NCBI GenBank assembly: GCA_964352475.1
Contig: CAYGSL010000044.1
Location: 1 to 40,339 of the forward strand
From: JAUIET01 sp964352475
GTDB lineage: Bacteria; Pseudomonadota; Gammaproteobacteria; Pseudomonadales; JAUIET01
Direction: 5' to 3'
DNA length: 40,339 bases
Shown here: piece after piece, positions 33,294 through 40,339 of the stretch
Layout: the number at the start of each line of letters is the position of its first letter
How positions within the stretch are numbered: position 1 is the stretch's first letter
The notes under the pieces: generated by a model
Databases searched by the model: none
The model's input: the letters and a program-made list of their open reading frames with translations, nothing else
Told to the model about the DNA's origin: nothing
Made by a program: the position numbers and the translations under genes

Positions 33294-34763
33294 ATGACTG
33301 ATGAAATCGCTTACAGCAGTGCTCATGCGCTTGCAGAGCGCCTGCGCAACAAAGAGCTAGGCGTAGTTGAGTTGTGCGACCTCAGCATTGAACGAATCGA
33401 ACGGCTGGACAAACATCTTAACGCCGTAGTGGTTAGAGATTTCGAAAGGGCGCGCGAAGCCGCCAAAGCCATGGACAATACGCCAGTTGAGCAACGTGGC
33501 TTACTTGGCGGTCTGCCGATTACCATCAAAGAGTCACACAATATCGCTGGTCTGCCCACCACCTGGGGTATGCCTGAATACAAAGATGCACTAGCGCAAG
33601 AAGACGCAGAGATAGTGAAGCGTTACAAAAGTGCTGGTGCGATTTTTTTGGGTAAAACCAATGTGCCTATTAATTTGGCCGACTTCCAAAGTTACAACGA
33701 AATCTACGGAACTACTTGCAACCCATGGGACCTGGAACGCACTCCAGGCGGATCTTCTGGCGGTTCAGCGGCAGCTTTGGCAGCCGGTTTGGTTGCTCTG
33801 GAAACAGGGTCTGACATTGGTGGCTCCATTCGAAACCCTGCGCACTTTTGCGGGGTGTATGGGCACAAACCGACCCATGGCACGGTACCTCCGCAAGGGC
33901 ATGCTCTGCCGGGCTCTGTAGCCTCACCTGATATTGCCGTTTGTGGGCCTTTGGCGCGTAGCGCTGAAGATCTGGCGCTGGCAATGAGCATTATCAGCGG
34001 TACCGAACCTTTGGATGCGCCAGGGTGGCAACTAAACTTGCCGCAGCCTCAGAAAAAGTCTTTGTCTGAGTTTAAGGTGGCGGTCTGGTTGAGTGACGAG
34101 CACAGTCCGGTAGACAGCGAAACTCAACATAAGCTCACCATGGTTGCTGATGTACTTAGATCTTCCGGCGCCGAGGTGTCATTAACAGCGCGCCCAGATT
34201 TCCCTGTAGAGCAATCGCATCGAACTTATGTCACCTTGCTGCAATCGATTATGGGCGCCTCGGTTCCGGAAGAAGTATTCCAGCAATCCAAAAAGCTGGC
34301 TGCAGAGTTTGGCCCGCGCGACATGTCCGAGCCTGCCATACTCGCCAGAGCCATGGCGGCAGAGCACCGTGATTGGCTAAGAGCAAATAATGTGCGCGAA
34401 AAGCTTCGCTACAAATGGCGCGATTTTTTCTCGCAATGGGATATTCTGCTGTGCCCGCAGATGGCAACCGCTGCCTTTAAACACGATCACAGTGAGAGTT
34501 TTTCGAATCGCACTATCACAGTAGATGGCGAACAGAAGCCGTATTTTCAACAAGTATTTTGGTCAGGACTGATCACGGCACCGTATCTACCCAGCACGGT
34601 GTTTCCTGCGGGATTGACAGCGAATGAGCCAATCAGCGGCTTGCCCATTGGCCTGCAAGCGGTTAGTGCCGAGTATAATGACTACATCACAATAGATTTC
34701 TGCCGATTACTAGCCGAAGAAATGGGCGGGTTTAAGGCACCGGCTATGGATTTTGCGCAATGA
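33294..34763 (+). CDS. Amidase signature family hydrolase
   Basis: This 489-residue enzyme has the Ser-cisSer-Lys triad of the amidase signature family. Lys79 is in LPITIKES, Ser154/155 in TPGGSSGGSAAA, and the nucleophile Ser178 in TGSDIGGSIRNPA. The family hydrolyses amides and includes GatA, fatty-acid amide hydrolases and nitrile-pathway amidases. GatA itself is unlikely because no gatB or gatC is adjacent. The last four bases overlap the next gene (ATGA), so it is translationally coupled to the GST-like protein. Confidence 0.92.
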   Translation: MTDEIAYSSAHALAERLRNKELGVVELCDLSIERIERLDKHLNAVVVRDFERAREAAKAMDNTPVEQRGLLGGLPITIKESHNIAGLPTTWGMPEYKDALAQEDAEIVKRYKSAGAIFLGKTNVPINLADFQSYNEIYGTTCNPWDLERTPGGSSGGSAAALAAGLVALETGSDIGGSIRNPAHFCGVYGHKPTHGTVPPQGHALPGSVASPDIAVCGPLARSAEDLALAMSIISGTEPLDAPGWQLNLPQPQKKSLSEFKVAVWLSDEHSPVDSETQHKLTMVADVLRSSGAEVSLTARPDFPVEQSHRTYVTLLQSIMGASVPEEVFQQSKKLAAEFGPRDMSEPAILARAMAAEHRDWLRANNVREKLRYKWRDFFSQWDILLCPQMATAAFKHDHSESFSNRTITVDGEQKPYFQQVFWSGLITAPYLPSTVFPAGLTANEPISGLPIGLQAVSAEYNDYITIDFCRLLAEEMGGFKAPAMDFAQ

Positions 34764-35785
34764 GCACCAAATATAAATTAATCGGCGCGGACCTGTCGCC
34801 GTATTCGATAAAAGTGCGGTCGTATTTGCGCTTCAAGGAAATTGATCATCAGTGGAAAGTAGGCGGGCCGTCAAAAAAAGGAGATTTCGGAAAATACGGA
34901 AAGCTTCCTATAGTTCCTTTGTTGATTACGCCAGAGGGAGAGGGTTGGCAGGATTCAACGCCAATAATGGACAAACTTGAAGAAATTTTTCCGCAGCCGG
35001 CGGCTCTGCCCGACAACCCCGCATTAAATTTCTTATCTCAACTCCTCGAAGAGTATGCGGATGAGTGGGGCAACAAACACATGTTTCACTATCGCTGGAA
35101 AGCGGAAGAAGACCAGAATTCAGCCAGCCTGCGTTTGGCGGAAACGCGTATGCCTCTATGGCTGCGTTATATACCCATCGCCAATTCCATTATTCAAGCG
35201 CGCATTGCCACCATGGTGAAAGAGCGCATGAGCGGCAGGGGGTGGGTGATAGGCTCAAACGAAAATACCGCAGGCCGAATAGAAGATTCATTCGAGAATT
35301 TACTGGGCTTATTGCAAGACCACCTGGCTACACGAGACTACATTTTTGGTTCGCAACCCAGCTACGCGGATTTCAGCTTATGGGGGCAAATCTACAATGC
35401 CTGGACCGACCCAACAGGCAGGCGGATCATAGAAAAGCATTTCGCTGGTGTAAAACCCTGGATAATTCGTATGGAAAACCCGGGCAATAACGGCGAGTTT
35501 GAAACCTGGGCTCAATTGCAAGCAACGCTGCAACCGATTCTTGAGCAGGAAGTTGCGGGTACATTCCTACCCTGGACCGATGCGATCACCAAAGCCATGA
35601 GCGCCGGCGCGGAAGAAGTGTCTGTTGAATTGCGTGGCGAGGCGTTTGTCCACAGCATTGGTGGCCCGCAAAAGTATCACGTGAAATCTCTGGCGGTGCT
35701 TAAACAAAAATACGCCGTAGTGGCCGCAGACGCTGAGCTTGATAGCATTTTGACAGTTACCGGCTGCAAACCTTATCTTGTTTGA
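34760..35785 (+). CDS. Long GST-like protein
   Basis: This 341-residue protein begins with a thioredoxin-fold GST N-terminus (LSPYSIKVRSYLRF, then KYGKLPIVPLL and QDSTPIMDKLEE). The helical domain with PSYADFSLWGQIYNAW follows at about residues 200-215. The roughly 100 C-terminal residues exceed the usual GST length of 200-230 and match nothing I recognise. The start overlaps the amidase stop (ATGA). It converges with plsB, with only 4 bases between the two stop codons and no room for a terminator. Confidence 0.8.
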   Translation: MSTKYKLIGADLSPYSIKVRSYLRFKEIDHQWKVGGPSKKGDFGKYGKLPIVPLLITPEGEGWQDSTPIMDKLEEIFPQPAALPDNPALNFLSQLLEEYADEWGNKHMFHYRWKAEEDQNSASLRLAETRMPLWLRYIPIANSIIQARIATMVKERMSGRGWVIGSNENTAGRIEDSFENLLGLLQDHLATRDYIFGSQPSYADFSLWGQIYNAWTDPTGRRIIEKHFAGVKPWIIRMENPGNNGEFETWAQLQATLQPILEQEVAGTFLPWTDAITKAMSAGAEEVSVELRGEAFVHSIGGPQKYHVKSLAVLKQKYAVVAADAELDSILTVTGCKPYLV

Positions 35786-35789
35786 TAAA

Positions 35790-38384
35790 CTAGTCTTCAG
35801 CAGCTGCTTCTTCAGCTTCCCTGGTTTTCTCAGCACCTCCGGCAATACTTTTAACACTGTGGCGGATGTGCTCTTCCAACAGCAGACTGGCTTCCTGTTC
35901 TACCGCCCCAATATTGGCCAGCCAATGCAATAGGCCATCTTCGTCAATGCGCAAAAACTTCTGGTCTTTCAGTGTTTGCACGAAGTTTTTGAACAGCTTG
36001 CGTTCAAAATAATCAGGCGAGCGCAAACCGTGCATCACTGCAAGACGCTCTGCACATTGCTCACACAGTGTTTCCAGTTCACTTTGTTTTAACTGGCCAC
36101 TTCCTTGCCTGCCCAAAATTACAGCCGTGAGGTAGTAGCGCTGCAGTGCTGGCATGGTGCTTTGCGCAAGCAGCATCAGATGCACCATGGCGCCATCGTC
36201 TTCGGTATTTCTGGAGTACTCGCCAGCGTTGTATTGAATTAGGTTCTGCGAGCAAAACAAAGTCAGCACATCGCTAACCAGTGTATCCAGGTCTTCATTC
36301 GACCAGTGCAAGAACAATTCGGTTTTAAGGAAAGGGTAGGCTAGTTTAACCAACCTAACGATTTCTTCTTTTGGCAACCTGTCACGGTTCAAGAAGCACG
36401 CCGCCACTGTGGCGGGTACTGCAAAAAGGTGCAGAATATTGTTTCTGAAGTAGGTAAGTGCTATCGCCTGACCATCAACGGTCAGCACCAGTTCGCCCAG
36501 AGCATGTGGTTCCACTTCTATGTAACCCATGTCCTCGCCGTGCGCGATGATCTGTTCAACATTGAGTTCTGGCAGATAGACTTCCTTGGAGTACGGTACG
36601 GTTTTCAGCAATGTCAGCAAAAGATTTAACTGGCGGGTGAGATCCTGCTTGGCCAGATTTTGGCGCGGCGCAGACAATAGTGCGAGTGCGAGAACACTCA
36701 CGGGCGTGACTGCAGCAGCCCGATTTATTCGGTACATTATCTCCGAACCAAGAGAATCCACCACGGGACTGAGCCAAGCAGGCTTGTCGCCTGAATCGGC
36801 CGCAGGCACTTGTTCACGCCAGTTGCTATTGTGCGCATTCAACACTTCGTCGAGATCAATCGGTTCACCGATGTTTGCGTATACTTCACCAAATTGTTGG
36901 CGTAAGGCGCGAAGTGAACTAACAAAGCCAAAAAAGCTCTCCTTTTGCTTTTTAGCCCCAGCCAGTTCAGAGATAAATGACTGACCTTCAACCATTCGCT
37001 CATAACCAAAATACACTGGTACAAAGGCGATTTGGCGTTCGGTGTCTTGCAAGTAGGCTTGAATAGTCATCGCCAGCATCCCGCCTTTCGGCGCCAGCAA
37101 GCGACCACTGCGGCTGCGACCGCCCTCTATGAAATACTCCATTGAGTGGCCGCGGGCAATGATCTCTTGAACATAGGCACTGAAAACGGCTGCGTAAAGT
37201 CGATTGCCAGCAAAACTTCTGCGCACATAGAAGGCACCGCCAAAACGAAGAAATGGGCCCACCAACGGCATGTTCAAATTTAGCCCGGCCGCAATATGCG
37301 GTAGGGAGAAACCCTGCATAAACAGTGCATACGACATCAGTAAGTAGTCGATATGACTGCGATGACATGGCACATAAACCAGTTCCATACCATCGTCAAT
37401 GGCGCGCAATCTGTCCAGCCCTTTAAATTGCACACCATCGTATAAGCGGTTCCACAACCACTGCAGCAACCGCTGCATAAAACGTATGGTTCGGTACGAC
37501 ATGTCTGCCGCTATTTCAAAGGCATAGTCGTTGGCCATATCCTCCGCGGTTTTTGGGGGCAGTGAGTACCAGTGTTTTCGCTTGCCATAGCCGGGTTTGC
37601 TTTGCTCGTTAGCAATTGCTTTTACCACTGCCGGGTTGCGCAGCACCTGAGCAATAACGGTACGTTTATGCGACTGGTCTGGCCCAAGGCTGGCGATGCG
37701 GCGTTGTCTGAAGTGTACGCGCAGAATTCGAGACAGCTTTCTAGCGAGGCGGGAATAGTCGATGCCCTCTGTCTGCCCGGATATCTCTTTTCCTTCATCT
37801 TCACCGTCAGTGGTAGATTGCAACTGAAACGAATCATCGAGCAAACTGGAAACCGCAAGAGGTTCGCTGAAACGAACAAGCGTTTGTCGTCCATGCAACA
37901 AAGTGGTGAAGAATTTGCGTGTACGGCCAGCAACATCCCATTGTTCGCTGAAAAGTATTTTGATAAGCGAATGTTCCTTGTCTGGCGCTCTGCCCCAGTA
38001 GATAGCCGTAGGCAGAAGTACTAATTGCTGCAGCTCAGCGCGCCGCAATAATTCCTCCATGCGTGATAGCTGAGGATGAGCACGGCGCAGGAAAAAGCCG
38101 CGGCCGCGGCGAATAACCACCACCGCGCCCCAATCATTGCTGTTCTCGTTTCGTTCGCGCCAGGAATGCATTGCCGATCGCCGATAAGGAAGCGGCAGAC
38201 CATGTTGCTGGCAGATGATCTGTAACGCCAACAGGTCGGCAAGACTGCCCGTCTCCAGCACATAGCAAAGCTGACGATCGGGCTGCAAAAGCCCAGCCGG
38301 AGTTTCAGGCAGAACGTCTGGTCTAACCCACAACGACGCGATACGCGCCAGCAACGCGTACCACAAGCGCTCAAAAGATCTCAT
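35790..38384 (-). CDS. plsB: Glycerol-3-phosphate acyltransferase PlsB
   Basis: This 864-residue membrane-associated enzyme transfers an acyl group to position 1 of glycerol 3-phosphate, the first step of phospholipid synthesis. The HX4D acyltransferase motif appears as VPCHRSHIDYLLMSY. FFIEGG-like block III reads YFIEGGRSRSGR, and block IV VPVYFGYERMVEG. Length is close to the usual 800-860 for gammaproteobacterial PlsB. It lies 9 bases after the DUF1214 gene on the same strand, so the two may be co-transcribed. Confidence 0.95.
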   Translation of the reverse strand: MRSFERLWYALLARIASLWVRPDVLPETPAGLLQPDRQLCYVLETGSLADLLALQIICQQHGLPLPYRRSAMHSWRERNENSNDWGAVVVIRRGRGFFLRRAHPQLSRMEELLRRAELQQLVLLPTAIYWGRAPDKEHSLIKILFSEQWDVAGRTRKFFTTLLHGRQTLVRFSEPLAVSSLLDDSFQLQSTTDGEDEGKEISGQTEGIDYSRLARKLSRILRVHFRQRRIASLGPDQSHKRTVIAQVLRNPAVVKAIANEQSKPGYGKRKHWYSLPPKTAEDMANDYAFEIAADMSYRTIRFMQRLLQWLWNRLYDGVQFKGLDRLRAIDDGMELVYVPCHRSHIDYLLMSYALFMQGFSLPHIAAGLNLNMPLVGPFLRFGGAFYVRRSFAGNRLYAAVFSAYVQEIIARGHSMEYFIEGGRSRSGRLLAPKGGMLAMTIQAYLQDTERQIAFVPVYFGYERMVEGQSFISELAGAKKQKESFFGFVSSLRALRQQFGEVYANIGEPIDLDEVLNAHNSNWREQVPAADSGDKPAWLSPVVDSLGSEIMYRINRAAAVTPVSVLALALLSAPRQNLAKQDLTRQLNLLLTLLKTVPYSKEVYLPELNVEQIIAHGEDMGYIEVEPHALGELVLTVDGQAIALTYFRNNILHLFAVPATVAACFLNRDRLPKEEIVRLVKLAYPFLKTELFLHWSNEDLDTLVSDVLTLFCSQNLIQYNAGEYSRNTEDDGAMVHLMLLAQSTMPALQRYYLTAVILGRQGSGQLKQSELETLCEQCAERLAVMHGLRSPDYFERKLFKNFVQTLKDQKFLRIDEDGLLHWLANIGAVEQEASLLLEEHIRHSVKSIAGGAEKTREAEEAAAED

Positions 38385-38393
38385 TGGCTCAGA

Positions 38394-39614
38394 CTAACTG
38401 GCGGCAATGGCACTGAATTTAACCACTTCCGCTTTAGGCGTTACGATATCGCCCTCTGGCAGCAAAAACCGCCAATACACCATGCCGAAATTGCGTCCTT
38501 CAGTGTCAATCCAGTTCGGTACTCCAGGGTCTTTGTGGGCAAGAACCATTCGGAAATTACCCTCTGAGTCAGTTTTGGTTTGTACGCGATTTAGTGATAT
38601 TCGGCGGTTTGCATAATCGTAGGATTGCAGGAAGCGGTTCCAAAGAGCAACATTCGCAAACACACACTTGGGAAAACGACCTGTCATTACTAGCGCTTCG
38701 TCATCGCCAAGATAATAAGGCGCCATGCTATAGGCATTGTCTACCGCAGAGAACGCCATATTGCCCGGTTTTTCCGGTGGCATGAAATGATTGGGAATAC
38801 GCGACACCCAGGTAGGCGATTCTTTCTCACGTTCCATCATGCCCAGAGTTCGGCCAGCAACTTGAGCTGTAACACGCCGAATACCAGCGGCAATACTTGC
38901 ATCATCCGGAGTGGGTGGCGGCGGCAATTGGTCGGTGGATTCTATCGTCATAGGAATATGCCGGCCAAGATCCGCCGCCACACTAATCTCTTCTTCAAAA
39001 TAATGCCGCGTCGTTATTTGCGCTGCACTGTCCGGCAGCTTCAAGGAGTTTTTTCCGCTAACATTCGGGCCAAGCTGCAATTCGAATGATCCGTCTTCCG
39101 CTACGTCAAACTCGGTATTATTGATGGCCGCTACAACACCCGTAGCGTAACTGCCATCCCCGGCACCACCCTCAATCGTGATTGAGGTGTACACCGCACC
39201 TGCCATATTGCTGCGAATAGTGTAATTGCGCCCGCCACGAATGCTGGCGTTAAAGTAAACCGCGTCCGGATTATCGCCAAGCCCCTTGCGTGTGGGTGTC
39301 ACAATGCGATGAAAAATAGGATGGTCACGGGACACATCCATCTCCGACACCAAGGACCATTGCAAGGTATGCATTATCGCCCTGTGCCCGTCAGCCACAT
39401 CAGCCGGGCGGGTGATCCCCCCTTCTTCACCAAGAAATTGCTGATCGGCGGCTTGCAGCGTGCTGATCAATTCATCGAACGCAGCCCGGCTTTCCGTTTG
39501 CAAGCGCTTGTCTTCCGCGGTGGCCTTGCTGTGGTCTTCAGCCTGACTATTGCCAGCCAACAGACTGGCGCTGCCTATCGCGCCCACAGAGCCGATAAAT
39601 GATCTTCTCTTCAC
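38394..39614 (-). CDS. Tat-exported DUF1214-domain protein
   Basis: This 406-residue protein starts with GTG. Its N-terminus KRRSFIGSVGAIGSASLL is a twin-arginine signal, so it is probably exported folded to the periplasm. The C-terminal part has the DUF1214 pattern, with GGRNYTIRSNM and later AHKDPGVPNWIDTEGRNFG and YWRFLLPEG. The biochemical function of the family is unknown to me. AGGA lies about 8 bases before the start. It is the first gene of a likely operon with plsB. Confidence 0.83.
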   Translation of the reverse strand: MKRRSFIGSVGAIGSASLLAGNSQAEDHSKATAEDKRLQTESRAAFDELISTLQAADQQFLGEEGGITRPADVADGHRAIMHTLQWSLVSEMDVSRDHPIFHRIVTPTRKGLGDNPDAVYFNASIRGGRNYTIRSNMAGAVYTSITIEGGAGDGSYATGVVAAINNTEFDVAEDGSFELQLGPNVSGKNSLKLPDSAAQITTRHYFEEEISVAADLGRHIPMTIESTDQLPPPPTPDDASIAAGIRRVTAQVAGRTLGMMEREKESPTWVSRIPNHFMPPEKPGNMAFSAVDNAYSMAPYYLGDDEALVMTGRFPKCVFANVALWNRFLQSYDYANRRISLNRVQTKTDSEGNFRMVLAHKDPGVPNWIDTEGRNFGMVYWRFLLPEGDIVTPKAEVVKFSAIAAS

Positions 39615-39772
39615 GATCTATTCCTGCTTTTATTTGAATACGTGGATGGTACCAACCTTACCGGCTTTGTTCATCTGCTTAACAGGAATTAACCTCCCGC
39701 CCACTGCCCGGAATACGACTTAGCGGCCAATTCAGTGAGGTAAAACCCCTGAAAACAGCGAAAAACGGCGCT

Positions 39773-39801
39773 TTGACGCGATTTTTTCAATCCCATATAT
39801 A
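39773..39801 (+). promoter_or_regulatory. Sigma70 promoter for the RRM protein gene
   Basis: TTGACG (39773-39778, 5 of 6) and TATATA (39796-39801, 5 of 6) are separated by exactly 17 bases. A start near 39808 would give a leader of about 130 bases. Between 39615 and 39772 I see only the upstream side of the minus-strand DUF1214 gene and no further gene. Confidence 0.7.
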
Positions 39802-39936
39802 GGCCGCCGCGTTTGCGGCTGCTATTATCGGCTTGGATACTGTTTGTACAGCAGGTTTCAGCACTGATGCTCTGTGAGGCAGCAATGCAGGACCGGTTGA
39901 TAATAATGTTAAGCAAGACGCATCTGAGTACTGAGT
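39802..39936 (+). other. Long untranslated leader of the RRM protein gene
   Basis: There are about 130 bases between the predicted start and the ATG. GCCGC (39806-39810) and GCGGC (39815-39819) form a hairpin with a GTTT loop at its 5' end, and further short stems are possible. No good Shine-Dalgarno sequence precedes the ATG. Long leaders with weak ribosome sites are common for cold-induced RNA-binding proteins, so translation control is plausible. Confidence 0.45.
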
Positions 39937-40203
39937 ATGAATATCTATTGTGGAAACCTGCCCTACAAAATTACTGAAGACGAGTTAAAAGCCCTGTTTA
40001 CCGAGCACGGCGCTGTCTCCAGAGTAAACATCATCATCGACCGCCAATCTGGCCGTTCCAAAGGCTTTGGCTTTGTTGAAATGGATAATGATGATGAAGC
40101 GAAAAAAGCGATTGAGGCAATTGACGGGACTGACGTTCAGGGTCGTAACCTGAAAGTGAACGAAGCCAGGCCGCGTGAAGATCGGCCGCGCAGGCGAGAC
40201 TGA
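39937..40203 (+). CDS. Small RRM-type RNA-binding protein
   Basis: This 88-residue protein is a single RNA recognition motif. RNP2 is IYCGNL at residues 3-8 and RNP1 is KGFGFVEM at about residues 47-54. The basic tail RPREDRPRRRD may add RNA affinity. This matches the bacterial Rbp family, often cold-induced and probably an RNA chaperone. It has its own promoter and a long leader. The following 136 bases to the window end show no gene or clear terminator. Confidence 0.93.
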   Translation: MNIYCGNLPYKITEDELKALFTEHGAVSRVNIIIDRQSGRSKGFGFVEMDNDDEAKKAIEAIDGTDVQGRNLKVNEARPREDRPRRRD

Positions 40204-40339
40204 ATTTACAAATTCAAAGCAGAACGCTTGCGCAGATGTGAAAGGGCAAAAGTTAGCACTTAAGGGTATCAGCTCAAACCTGATCTGACAGACAGCGTGA
40301 TATTGGTTTCTGCGCGACTAGCTGCACTTGCCTAAAAGC

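Noticed and set aside
33294..34763. GatA subunit of the tRNA amidotransferase
   Set aside because: The triad fits any amidase signature enzyme, and gatB and gatC are not adjacent. The coupled gene is GST-like.
1..40339. CRISPR array, tRNA, rRNA, insertion sequence or prophage
   Set aside because: I found no regularly spaced repeats, no cloverleaf-like sequence, no transposase or integrase frame and no phage structural genes.

Overview
The window looks like a chromosomal segment of a heterotrophic, probably marine, gammaproteobacterium. The evidence is a PlsB-type glycerol-3-phosphate acyltransferase, an Entner-Doudoroff operon, a TonB-dependent receptor of the TIGR01782 (Xanthomonas/Caulobacter) type inside a glucan-use locus, and moderate GC with compact same-strand gene runs. 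I cannot name the genus from sequence alone. The assembly has three runs of exactly 100 N (6657-6756, 12198-12297, 27711-27810), all inside genes. The middle one is flanked by the same 55 bases on both sides, so it is an unmerged contig overlap rather than missing sequence.

Region 1 (1-9319, + strand) is central carbon metabolism: zwf (3' part), pgl, edd, eda, a GAPDH-like pseudoenzyme, a normal gap, ppc and kdgK. Glucose 6-phosphate is oxidised to KDPG and cleaved to pyruvate and glyceraldehyde 3-phosphate. Gap continues to lower glycolysis, Ppc refills oxaloacetate, and KdgK feeds ketodeoxygluconate into the same aldolase step. The first of the two tandem GAPDH genes has lost the catalytic cysteine and several substrate-binding residues.

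Region 2 (9320-11669) holds a short non-coding stretch with hairpins and a 15-codon ORF, rsgA (a ribosome-assembly GTPase), and a LacI-family regulator.

Region 3 (11731-26860, + strand) is a beta-glucan-type utilisation locus: a GH3 enzyme, a lipoprotein TIM-barrel glycosidase, a second GH3, a large TonB-dependent receptor, a flavin halogenase-like protein, a SapC-like protein, a cupin_8/JmjC-like protein, a second halogenase-like protein and a GPH-type sugar symporter. LacI-type palindromes of one sequence class lie before the first GH3 and around a strong promoter for the receptor. That promoter is embedded in the last codons of the second GH3 gene. A strong intrinsic terminator follows the receptor gene and probably limits expression of the halogenase module.

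Region 4 (26861-35785) is a mixed set: a VOC-family protein, a 114-base imperfect palindrome between convergent genes, an ACAD11-like acyl-CoA dehydrogenase, a two-helix RCK channel-like protein, a GST, an APH-type kinase, an endonuclease/exonuclease/phosphatase protein, an amidase and a long GST-like protein. Region 5 (35790-40339) has plsB and a Tat-exported DUF1214 protein on the minus strand. A small RRM RNA-binding protein follows on the plus strand, behind a well-formed promoter and a leader of about 130 bases.

The best leads for something undescribed are the halogenase-SapC-cupin-halogenase module tied to glycan uptake, and the catalytically dead GAPDH paralogue co-transcribed with the real one.
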